Origin: Bacteroidia bacterium
GTDB taxonomy: Bacteria > Bacteroidota > Bacteroidia > Bacteroidales > UBA932
Reading direction: 5' to 3'
Assembly (NCBI GenBank): GCA_021153285.1
Contig: JAGKTT010000023.1
Coordinates: 1 to 34,113 of the forward strand
DNA length: 34,113 nucleotides
The position numbers were made by a program, and so were the translations under genes. Below are positions 1 to 7,065 of this stretch, piece by piece; within the stretch, counting starts at the first letter, position 1; each line of letters begins with the position of its first letter. The notes beneath the pieces were generated by a model. It saw only the letters and a list, made by a program, of their open reading frames with translations, ran no database searches and was not told the DNA's origin.

Positions 1-54
1 GACTGACGCATTTTGCATAATCTTTGGAATCATCCCGGGATATATTTATAAATT

Positions 55-870
55 ATGCCGCTTCTTACATTGAATGAACTGGAAAAGAAATCGCCATTGT
101 TCCGCGGAAAGTGGGGAAATGCTTTCTGCAATTGGCTTATGAAGAGGCTGTCCATTGACAGAGTAAATGATCTGTATGACCGAAATTCATCCATCAAAGG
201 ACCGGACTTTGCCGGAGCAGTCCTTAGTGATATTGGGGTGAAATATGAAATCTTGAATAGGGAAGTGCTGAATCATTTGCCAGACGGGCCGTTCATAACC
301 ATCAGTAACCATCCGTATGGACATATAGACGGTGTTATGCTGGTAGATATTTTCGGACATTTAAGGCCGGACTTCAAGGTGATGGTAAACAAATTTCTCG
401 GGAGGATAGAGACTATGGGGGATAATTTCATTTCTGTCACACCTACGGGAGAAAAACGCACTGCTCCCACCAAAGATAGCATACAGGGTGTAAAGGATGC
501 GATGGCTCATATCCGCTGCGGTGGGGCACTGGGACTTTTCCCATCAGGGGCAGTTTCGGACCTGAGTCTGAAAGAGGGCTGCATCAGGGACAGGGAATGG
601 CAGGAGCCTGTCATAAGACTGATAAAGAAAATGAATGTTCCGATTATACCGGTTCGCTTTCTCGACAGGAATTCAAACTTCTATTATACTCTCGGACTCT
701 TAGGATGGAAGGTAAGATTGTTGCGTCTTCCCGCTGAGGTGTTCAATAAGAAAGGTAAACGTACAAGGATTGTTATCGGAGAAATCATCCTTCCCGAGCA
801 GCAGGCTGGATTCACTGACATAAGACAGTTCGGAGACTTTCTCAGGAATAAGATGCCATCAGAAATATAA
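55..870 (+). CDS. PlsC-like lysophospholipid/aminolipid acyltransferase
   Basis: This 271-residue protein looks like a glycerolipid or aminolipid O-acyltransferase of the PlsC/AGPAT superfamily, which moves an acyl chain onto a lyso-lipid at the inner membrane. The sequence shows the histidine-aspartate catalytic motif in the form SNHPYGHIDG (His86, Asp92) and the second block LFPSGAVSD (162-169). These resemble the hemolysin/OlsA-like branch (HPxGxxDG, FPxGxxS) more than classical PlsC. There is no signal peptide or obvious membrane helix, which fits a peripheral enzyme. Family knowledge: in Bacteroides such proteins make glycine or ornithine lipids (GlsA type) or phosphatidic acid, and the sequence alone does not decide which. 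The ATG follows an A/T-rich stretch with no clear Shine-Dalgarno sequence. Its 3' end overlaps the convergent transporter remnant by 29 bases. Confidence 0.8.
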   Translation: MPLLTLNELEKKSPLFRGKWGNAFCNWLMKRLSIDRVNDLYDRNSSIKGPDFAGAVLSDIGVKYEILNREVLNHLPDGPFITISNHPYGHIDGVMLVDIFGHLRPDFKVMVNKFLGRIETMGDNFISVTPTGEKRTAPTKDSIQGVKDAMAHIRCGGALGLFPSGAVSDLSLKEGCIRDREWQEPVIRLIKKMNVPIIPVRFLDRNSNFYYTLGLLGWKVRLLRLPAEVFNKKGKRTRIVIGEIILPEQQAGFTDIRQFGDFLRNKMPSEI

Positions 871-1357
871 TCAGTCCGCTGACTCCGATATAGGCATATA
901 CGACATATGTAAACAACTTGTTAGGAATGCGGGCGAATGCCCAGTTTCCGGTCAGTACCCCGACCGCGAGTCCTCCCAGTGAGTAAAGATAAGCGTTTCC
1001 GACAGCTGGGGTTACAAACCCGTTATATGCACGTACGGCAAGCATAATGACATTGGTCAGTACAGCATACGTCTGTATCATCCCCATATAGTGATTCTTG
1101 TCAGGTTCTGAATTGACCAGGTACAACACTACAGGCGGTCCCTGCATTCCGAAAAGGCCACCCATCACACCGCTGACCGTTCCGGCCCCCAACTGCCATC
1201 CGGCCGTAGGTCTTATGAGCTTCTGGAGCTTGTTCTTAAAGAAACTGAAGTAGAGACTGACAAGGATCAATATCAGTCCAAGAACTATCCTCATTGTCTT
1301 TCCTTCAATCTTTTCCAGAATGAAGATTGCAATGGAAGAGAATAGGAAAAATGCTCT
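842..1357 (-). pseudogene. 5'-truncated TauE/SafE (TSUP) transporter
   Basis: The open frame encodes the C-terminal part of a TSUP-family anion/sulfite exporter. It is rich in membrane helices and has the second-half signature GLFGMQGPPVVLYL. The first ATG (1294) gives 150 residues, but the same frame is open upstream to 1357 and those codons still read as transporter (FFLFSSIAIFILEKIEGKT). A stop at 1358-1360 then blocks it, and beyond that the DNA belongs to the alkaline phosphatase gene. Full TSUP proteins have about 250 residues and two homologous halves, so roughly the first 70-80 residues are missing. The simplest reading is a deletion that removed the gene start together with the end of the upstream phosphatase gene. 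A half-size functional protein started at 1294 (gaaggaaagacaATG) cannot be excluded. The 3' end overlaps the convergent acyltransferase gene. Confidence 0.75.
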
Positions 1358-2495
1358 TCATAATACCTGCGAAAGAATCTGCTCCAGCACCGTATGCAAA
1401 GATAGGAACAAGGGTACCTGTGTGGCCGTGTGTACTGAACAAGAGGCGTACCGGCTTCGGATCATTAGGGGCGAGGCTGTTATAATCGACTCCTGTACCA
1501 CCGGTTTCGTGATCTGCAGTAACCACAAGAAGTGTTTCAGGATGCTGGTCGACATACTTCACAAGCTGGCGCAAAGTACAGTCAAATTCTCTCATTTCCA
1601 CAACCATTCCATCAGAATCGTTATTATGACCATATCCGTCGATGATCGCACTTTCGATCATAAGGAAGAAACCATCCTTATTATTACGTGAAAGTACTTC
1701 CAATGCCTTTGCTGTGGCTTTTTCCAGATAAACGGTCGGCTCTGAAAGATGAGTTCCTTCAGCAGCTTCTGTATTGGCAGCAAGCTGTGCTGCAAGGCAG
1801 ACCTCCTGGCCCTCAGCAGCTCCCGCTGTCTTGTCACCTGATTCTCTGCGGTGCAGGTCGCTCAAAGGAAGAATGCCCACAAATTTATCAGAAGAAGTAT
1901 TAAGAACGGTTTCCCAATGAAGATATACATCGTAACCTTTCTCGATCAGGGTAGCTGTAAGATCAACAGAATCAGGACGATTGATGAAATGATCAAGGCC
2001 TCCTCCGATCGCCAGGTCCACACCGCTTTCAGTAAACTGGCTGGCGATATCATATGTCATCTTTCTGCTGGTTACACCGGCATAGAAAGCAGCTGGAGTC
2101 GCCTCTGTAAGTGTAGTATTTACCACAATACCTGTTTTCATACCCATAGTCTGAGCCTTACGGAGAATGCTTGTCAACTGCTTGCCTTCAGGATCCACTC
2201 CGAGATAGCCGTTATTGGTACGTGTACCGGTTGCCAATGCAGTACCTCCGGCAGGGGAGTCTGTAACATAATTATTGGCTGAGCAGGTCTCTGAAAGTCC
2301 TATGACAGGTGCCTGTTCGAATCCGGTCGGATTATCTTCAGAAAGAACCAGTGAAGAAACAGCTCCCAGACCCATTCCGTCACCTATCAAATAAATGACA
2401 TTTTTCACTTCAGGTCTTGTCTCTGTCTGGTTGGAGCAGGAGATAGCAAATGCTGCTGCAAGAATTGCAATTGGAAACAGATTGATCTTTTTCAT
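1305..2495 (-). CDS. Alkaline phosphatase, lipoprotein (altered C-terminus)
   Basis: A 396-residue PhoA-superfamily alkaline phosphatase that releases phosphate from monoesters in the periplasm or at the cell surface. A lipoprotein signal ends at AISC (Cys20). Active-site landmarks are intact: metal-binding Asp39 in YLIGDGMG, the nucleophile Ser80 in TDSPAGGTALATG, Glu281/Asp286/His290 in ESAIIDGYGH, Asp328-His329 in TADHETGG, and His356/His358 in THGHTG. Homology-like sequence continues to about residue 379 (AYGAGADSFAGIMK). The last ~16 residues (ending FHCNLHSGKD) do not look like the family. They are an out-of-frame reading of the adjoining transporter gene, so the native tail is probably lost. 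All catalytic residues lie upstream of that point, so activity may survive. A promoter and a possible attenuating leader lie upstream (2574-2690). Confidence 0.88.
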   Translation of the reverse strand: MKKINLFPIAILAAAFAISCSNQTETRPEVKNVIYLIGDGMGLGAVSSLVLSEDNPTGFEQAPVIGLSETCSANNYVTDSPAGGTALATGTRTNNGYLGVDPEGKQLTSILRKAQTMGMKTGIVVNTTLTEATPAAFYAGVTSRKMTYDIASQFTESGVDLAIGGGLDHFINRPDSVDLTATLIEKGYDVYLHWETVLNTSSDKFVGILPLSDLHRRESGDKTAGAAEGQEVCLAAQLAANTEAAEGTHLSEPTVYLEKATAKALEVLSRNNKDGFFLMIESAIIDGYGHNNDSDGMVVEMREFDCTLRQLVKYVDQHPETLLVVTADHETGGTGVDYNSLAPNDPKPVRLLFSTHGHTGTLVPIFAYGAGADSFAGIMKSIFPILFHCNLHSGKD

Positions 2496-2573
2496 AATTA
2501 TAGTTTTAAAGTATCATTTATTCAATATATCTTGTAAAGATAGTCAAAAGATTTGATTTATAGAAGTCGGAAC

Positions 2574-2630
2574 CTATATAAAAAGAAAAGAGACCTCGCC
2601 GCTCACGCGGAGATGCCTCAGTAACCACAT
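2574..2630 (-). CDS. Possible 18-codon leader peptide upstream of the phosphatase
   Basis: Between the predicted transcription start (about 2657) and the phosphatase ATG there is a short open frame, MWLLRHLRVSGEVSFLFI, ending in TAG. Its codons run straight through a terminator-like hairpin and T-tract (2580-2619), and its stop lies just past the T-tract. That arrangement is the one expected of a translation-coupled attenuator or leader peptide. What is seen: ATG, 18 codons, stop, hairpin overlap. What is inferred: that it is translated. There is no Shine-Dalgarno sequence, but most genes in this window lack one. Confidence 0.35.
   Translation of the reverse strand: MWLLRHLRVSGEVSFLFI
2580..2619 (-). 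terminator. Terminator-like hairpin in the phosphatase leader
   Basis: On the minus strand, arms at 2619-2607 and 2602-2590 pair over 13 positions with two mismatches and one G-U, around a GTGA loop. The inner stem is CCGC/GCGG. The tract TTTTCTTTTT follows immediately. It lies after the promoter at 2661-2690 and before the phosphatase ATG, so it could attenuate that gene or end a ~75-nt small RNA. It could also simply terminate the 142-residue gene upstream, in which case the phosphatase would need a weaker promoter such as TATCTTTA at 2535-2542. Confidence 0.6.
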
Positions 2631-2660
2631 AATTAATAACACTAAAACTAATAACGGGTG

Positions 2661-2690
2661 CAAAGGTAGGGACTTTCCCGAAAACCGCAA
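2661..2690 (-). promoter_or_regulatory. Bacteroidetes-type promoter for leader/phosphatase
   Basis: Minus strand: -33 TTG (2690-2688), 19-base spacer, -7 TACCTTTG (2668-2661), an exact match to TAnnTTTG. Predicted start is near 2657, giving a ~160-base leader before the phosphatase ATG. Confidence 0.7.
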
Positions 2691-2721
2691 TAGTTCTATT
2701 GTTAAATAATTGTTAATTCGT

Positions 2722-3150
2722 CTATTGCAGCTTTTTATAATCGTAACGATAGAGCTCCAGCATCTCTCTTACTTCTTTTTCGCAAAGAATATCCTCCCTG
2801 GAATATTTCTTCGCCATTCTGATAGTTTCTTCGCAAAGCCGTCTGAACTCAGATCCGAGCTTTGAACCGGCAAGCATTGCTGCCTTACAAAGAAACCTTA
2901 TTCCATCTCCGGAATTGCCTGTAAGAAAGAAGAAACGTGCATTCTCCTCGTAAACCTTGACGAATCTTCTGGCCAAGGCTGCATCGATATGTCCGGATTG
3001 ACGCTCCGCTTCCATTCTGCATCTTGCGATTTCATCGAAATAGCATTCCTGCATTTCCCAGTCCAGGGATGGAATCATAAATAGTCTTGCATTCTCATTG
3101 TCGCACACATTCCTGGTCCAGGCTACCGGCTGATACTTCTTCTTCATCAT
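2722..3150 (-). CDS. Hypothetical protein, 142 residues, orphan
   Basis: I do not recognise this protein. It has 142 residues and no signal peptide or membrane segment. It is rich in charged residues and cysteines, and the second half looks helical (from RFVKVYEENARFFFL through CKAAMLAG to the C-terminal EVREMLELYRYDY), possibly a small helical-repeat fold. There is no visible DNA-binding motif or catalytic signature. The ATG at 3150 is followed by a second ATG, so the start may be one codon later. A promoter-like TATCTTTG at 3340-3333 would give it a ~180-base leader that folds strongly (3183-3329), suggesting regulation at the RNA level. It is divergent from the STAND ATPase gene; a functional link is only a possibility based on adjacency. 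Confidence 0.6.
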   Translation of the reverse strand: MMKKKYQPVAWTRNVCDNENARLFMIPSLDWEMQECYFDEIARCRMEAERQSGHIDAALARRFVKVYEENARFFFLTGNSGDGIRFLCKAAMLAGSKLGSEFRRLCEETIRMAKKYSREDILCEKEVREMLELYRYDYKKLQ

Positions 3151-3182
3151 AACATAAATGTTTTAAAGTTTGAATATTAATG

Positions 3183-3329
3183 CATTCAATGCGGCTGTCG
3201 ATATGTCAAAGAACTATCTGACACTTCTGTGTCAGATACGACGGGATACAATGCCCCCGCAATGGCCTTTGACAGCCGTCGGATATGTTTGATGAAAGCA
3301 ATCCGGGAAAACCGGATGTTTATTGAATG
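3183..3329 (-). ncRNA. Candidate structured leader RNA upstream of the 142-residue gene
   Basis: Read on the minus strand, the predicted transcript would begin at about 3329 and immediately form nested helices. P1 is CATTCAAT/ATTGAATG (3329-3322 with 3190-3183), closing the whole unit. A hairpin ATCCGG-TTTTC-CCGGAT lies at 3317-3301. A helix CGGCTGTC/GACAGCCG pairs 3278-3271 with 3199-3192, and it competes with GTCAAAG/CTTTGAC (3273-3267 with 3211-3205) and with CGACGG/CCGTCG (3281-3276 with 3244-3239). A perfect 10-bp hairpin with loop AGAA sits at 3238-3215. A closing stem, internal hairpins and mutually exclusive helices resemble a riboswitch or a structured small RNA. I cannot match it to a known family. 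A transposon-derived inverted-repeat element is an alternative. Confidence 0.45.
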
Positions 3330-3332
3330 TTG

Positions 3333-3340
3333 CAAAGATA
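3333..3340 (-). promoter_or_regulatory. -7 element TATCTTTG
   Basis: An exact TAnnTTTG on the minus strand. With the usual spacing the RNA would start at about 3329, the first base of the closing stem described at 3183-3329. No convincing -33 TTG lies 19-21 bases upstream. Confidence 0.45.
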
Positions 3341-3475
3341 TAGAATATAATTGATTAAGAAATCTATCACTACAAACAGTCATTTCCTAAGCTGAATGAT
3401 TTGGATATATCAGATATTATTCCAAGATTTGTTACAAATACGGAATAGGATTTACATATTTAATTGACAAGAGCT

Positions 3476-6400
3476 ATGTCTGATTCATTTGAGAAAAAAG
3501 TAATATGCATTTTCGTAAGCAGTACATTCATCGATATGGAAGTCGAGCGTGACATAATTAACAATGTCATTCTAAACCAATTGCGCGAAGATTTCGCGGA
3601 AATGAATACAGACATCCACTTCATAGACCTGCGATGGGGTATAAATACAATTGACGTAGCGGACACTGTTAAAAGAAATGAAAAGATTCTTAAAGTATGT
3701 ATATCGGAAATAGAACGTTGCAATCCGTATTTCATAGGGTTGTTCGGCAAACGATATGGCTGGACGCCTGATAATGAATTACTTTACAGTTGCATCTTAA
3801 AAGATGATATGGAGCGGTGCAAGAGATTCTTCTCCAACGATGACATAAGTGTAACAGCATTGGAAACCTATTATGCTTTGATCAAAAAGGATTTTGAGAT
3901 TGATAAATGTTTCATCTGCCAAAGAGATGAGAATGTATATTCCAGTATTCCATCAGAAATAAGAGACAATTATATTGATACGGAGCACAAACAAGAGATT
4001 GATAATTTCCAGAAACGGATCATCTCTTATTTTGAATCCCAAAATAAAAGCAGCCATCTGATCAGTTATGGAGGGGAGTGGGATAAACTGAGGTTCAAAC
4101 CTAAAGAATCATTCTACGAGCAGCTTTATCAAGGTCTGCATAATGCCATTGCCAAGGATCTGAATCGAGAGCTGAGTTTTAAAAATGAAATAGAAAGGGA
4201 AAATTACTATCAGAATGTCTTTATTGAGCGTACCTCACGTGATACAATTGTGCGGGAGCAGGAGATAAGGATGATTGAAACATCTTTAGATCAGGAAGAG
4301 TCAGGAAAAATCCTTCTTCACGCGGCCTCAGGACAAGGAAAGAGCACAGTCTTATGCCAATTGTACGACAGGCTGAGAGGTATCGGTAAATATGAGGTGA
4401 TATTCTATTCGGCAGCCGCAAGCATAAAATCAGGTTCAATGATAAATCTGATAGAGTCATTTGCATACAGATTAGCCGTTCTGCTTGGTAAAGAGTATGA
4501 AACAATCGAAAAAAAGTACGACAATAGATTCTCAACGACAGACTTCTGGGATTATACAAGCTTGATAGGTAAAGGCGGGACTGCAACTTACCATCTGAAA
4601 GAAACGATGTCGTATGACCAGCAGATACTGACACGTCTGCTTAAGTATGTATCTGAATATCGGACCAGATTTGATAAACAGCTTGTATTCCTTATAGATG
4701 CTTACGACCGTTTTGAATATTCTTCTTTACTGCATTCGCTTGAATGGCTGAATGCTCTGGATGTCAGTGTGATTATGACAACGCTTTCTGAAATAGCAGA
4801 TTCCGATGATTTCCTGCCGCAATATAGGAAGATCGCTTTGCCGGGATTTACTAAGGAGGAAGCATTGCAATTCATAAAGATCAATAGTAACGGAAAGGAA
4901 TTACATAATAATGTAGTGCATACAATCCTTGATATAAAAGATTATGAAGGACATTATGCATACGCTTCGCCTCTATGGTTGAAACTTATTGTTCACGTAC
5001 TGACCTCACTGGATATTACTGACTTCCATAATATAGCCGGCCGCACAGAAAGTGATAAGGAAGAACGTATTCACAATTATATGCAGGATCTTATAAATCA
5101 GGTCCCGACTCAGCCAGGTGAAGCATTGCTGTATTTCATCAATAAATGTGAGACATATATCGGCCGTGCATTCTCAGCAGAAGTCCTTCAGTTGCTTGCT
5201 TTTTCGGAGTATGGACTCAGAGAACAGGATCTTGAGAAATTGATGGGAGAGAGATGGTCTCATCTGGACTTTGCGTTGCTTCATCGATGGATCAGGCCAT
5301 ACCTGTCCTTGGGACAGGAAAGCCAATGGCAGCTGGGACATAACCTCTTCGTCAATACATTAAAGAAAAAGTACGACGCGCAGAAACGTGAAATCTATAG
5401 AAGGTTGTTATCGCACTGCCAACATTTGCCTGAAACAGATCCTTTGCGTGAGAAAATGGGTATGCTGTATGCAATCTATGCACAGGATCAGTACATTGAT
5501 GCCGTGCATTATTATACATTCAATTGCCGTCTTGCGCAAAACATACAAAGTGCAACAGATATTCTGGTAAACTACCTGAGAAAAAATCCGGACTACCTTA
5601 CGGAGCTTACAGAATATGTCAATAAAAAGAACAAGGCGGTAGATAATCTTAATAATGAACTCAATGATCTCAGGCATTGTTCTGATTCAACAGTATCTGT
5701 GAATGACACTAAGAAACTGTTTTATGATTACCATACAGCAGAGAGAATCCTATTTACTTTAGGAAACCAGTTGTATAAACAAGGTATGAATCAACTTCTG
5801 AAACAATTATATCACTTTTATGAACAGATACTGGAACGAGCTATCGATGAAAGGGAGGCTACGACATTCTTCCTTAGTATGATATATGTAAGAATGGCTG
5901 ACATTTTTAAGAATGAGTATAATGAAGAAATGTCTTTATATTATAAAGAGAAATCAAAGAGAATCACAGAAGATAATAAGGGGAACAGTGATGACATTTC
6001 ATTAAGATATGCAGAGATTATAAATGATCTTTATACTCAGTCTTCAAAAAATGATATTCCATATGTCGAAGAATTGTTTTCAACTGAATTCCGTAATGAC
6101 AGATGGGCAGAGGACTGGCTGGATGAACTCCTGCATTCTTTAGGTGATATGTATGCTTCGCTTTCTTGTCCAGTATATCATCAGGAATATTCATTCTGGA
6201 AGTCAGAATTGCCGGATGCTATGAGAAGATATGATGAAGTTCTTCCGGAAGATGATTCCGACTGGGAAGTAAATATCGATAACAGAGATCAATCGTACTT
6301 CTTTAAATACAATGCATTACTGCGTTTTATGGAGTTTCTTTGCAAACTAATGGTCAAGGAATATAAAGCATTCGCTATGCGTATGCAGCACGATTGCCTA

Positions 6401-7063
6401 TGCTTGTATAGTTCCATAGCCAAATCCCGGCAGAATGAATATTACTATGATGACTGTGCTCTTGGTTATGCTTTAGCAAGTGAGTTCTATTTGAATATAG
6501 GAGAAACAGAAAAAGCAGTTGAAACTAACATCAAAGGGCTTAGCTACTGCGCATATGCACAGAATCTGTACCCGAACTCTATCGCAATCAGAAAGCGTTT
6601 TCTATTTGCCAATCATTCACTTGGAAAATGTCTATTCAATATATGCAGGTACGAGGAGGCACTACAGCCACTGATGGAATATCGTGATGGAATCAAGGAG
6701 ATTCTCGATGGAGATCCGAAACAGCTTACTATGGTATCCAGCTATTTGGTAGCACTGGAAACAACTGGACGATGTTATCTCTATTTAAAACGCTATGATG
6801 AAGCTTTGGATCATTTTGATATAGAACTTAAAGTACTGAGAAAATATATGCAAAATGCTCCGCAATCAATACTTAACTCTTGGATTGAAATGCTTTATAA
6901 CAGCAAATATTATATTGCAAGGTGCTATATGGAGTCAGGTTACAAGGAACTCGGCATCAAATGGGCTAATGGATTATATCACGAGCTTCTTGATGCCGGG
7001 TGTCCTGATGATAGTGATTTCGAACCGATGGAAAATGTCCGCGAATTGTTGGGACTGATCTGA
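3476..7063 (+). CDS. DUF4062-NACHT-TPR STAND ATPase, candidate defence protein
   Basis: A 1195-residue cytosolic protein with the architecture of a signal-transducing STAND ATPase. The N-terminus is a DUF4062 domain (about residues 8-97: CIFVSSTFIDMEVERDII, FIDLRWG, FIGLFGKRYGW). A NACHT-like ATPase follows, with P-loop AASGQGKST (Gly288, Lys289, Ser290) and Walker B LVFLIDAYDRF (Asp408). A long helical region comes next. TPR-like repeats end it (about 995-1180, e.g. GKCLFNICRYEEAL and GRCYLYLKRYDEAL). In this superfamily the C-terminal repeats sense a ligand, the ATPase oligomerises and the N-terminal domain signals; several bacterial NACHT proteins defend against phage. A defence role here is inference. 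A TTG at 3464 would add four residues, but the ATG at 3476 is a better start. No good promoter match was found. The gene looks more A+T-rich than its neighbours and ends 2 bases from a convergent gene. Confidence 0.85.
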   Translation: MSDSFEKKVICIFVSSTFIDMEVERDIINNVILNQLREDFAEMNTDIHFIDLRWGINTIDVADTVKRNEKILKVCISEIERCNPYFIGLFGKRYGWTPDNELLYSCILKDDMERCKRFFSNDDISVTALETYYALIKKDFEIDKCFICQRDENVYSSIPSEIRDNYIDTEHKQEIDNFQKRIISYFESQNKSSHLISYGGEWDKLRFKPKESFYEQLYQGLHNAIAKDLNRELSFKNEIERENYYQNVFIERTSRDTIVREQEIRMIETSLDQEESGKILLHAASGQGKSTVLCQLYDRLRGIGKYEVIFYSAAASIKSGSMINLIESFAYRLAVLLGKEYETIEKKYDNRFSTTDFWDYTSLIGKGGTATYHLKETMSYDQQILTRLLKYVSEYRTRFDKQLVFLIDAYDRFEYSSLLHSLEWLNALDVSVIMTTLSEIADSDDFLPQYRKIALPGFTKEEALQFIKINSNGKELHNNVVHTILDIKDYEGHYAYASPLWLKLIVHVLTSLDITDFHNIAGRTESDKEERIHNYMQDLINQVPTQPGEALLYFINKCETYIGRAFSAEVLQLLAFSEYGLREQDLEKLMGERWSHLDFALLHRWIRPYLSLGQESQWQLGHNLFVNTLKKKYDAQKREIYRRLLSHCQHLPETDPLREKMGMLYAIYAQDQYIDAVHYYTFNCRLAQNIQSATDILVNYLRKNPDYLTELTEYVNKKNKAVDNLNNELNDLRHCSDSTVSVNDTKKLFYDYHTAERILFTLGNQLYKQGMNQLLKQLYHFYEQILERAIDEREATTFFLSMIYVRMADIFKNEYNEEMSLYYKEKSKRITEDNKGNSDDISLRYAEIINDLYTQSSKNDIPYVEELFSTEFRNDRWAEDWLDELLHSLGDMYASLSCPVYHQEYSFWKSELPDAMRRYDEVLPEDDSDWEVNIDNRDQSYFFKYNALLRFMEFLCKLMVKEYKAFAMRMQHDCLCLYSSIAKSRQNEYYYDDCALGYALASEFYLNIGETEKAVETNIKGLSYCAYAQNLYPNSIAIRKRFLFANHSLGKCLFNICRYEEALQPLMEYRDGIKEILDGDPKQLTMVSSYLVALETTGRCYLYLKRYDEALDHFDIELKVLRKYMQNAPQSILNSWIEMLYNSKYYIARCYMESGYKELGIKWANGLYHELLDAGCPDDSDFEPMENVRELLGLI

Positions 7064-7065
7064 GT

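Noticed and set aside
3183..3329. CRISPR repeat or tRNA in the structured region
   Set aside because: The repeats are inverted, not direct and evenly spaced, and there is no tRNA cloverleaf or CCA end.
3464..3475. TTG start four codons upstream of the STAND ATG
   Set aside because: The ATG at 3476 leads directly into the DUF4062 domain and is the more usual codon.
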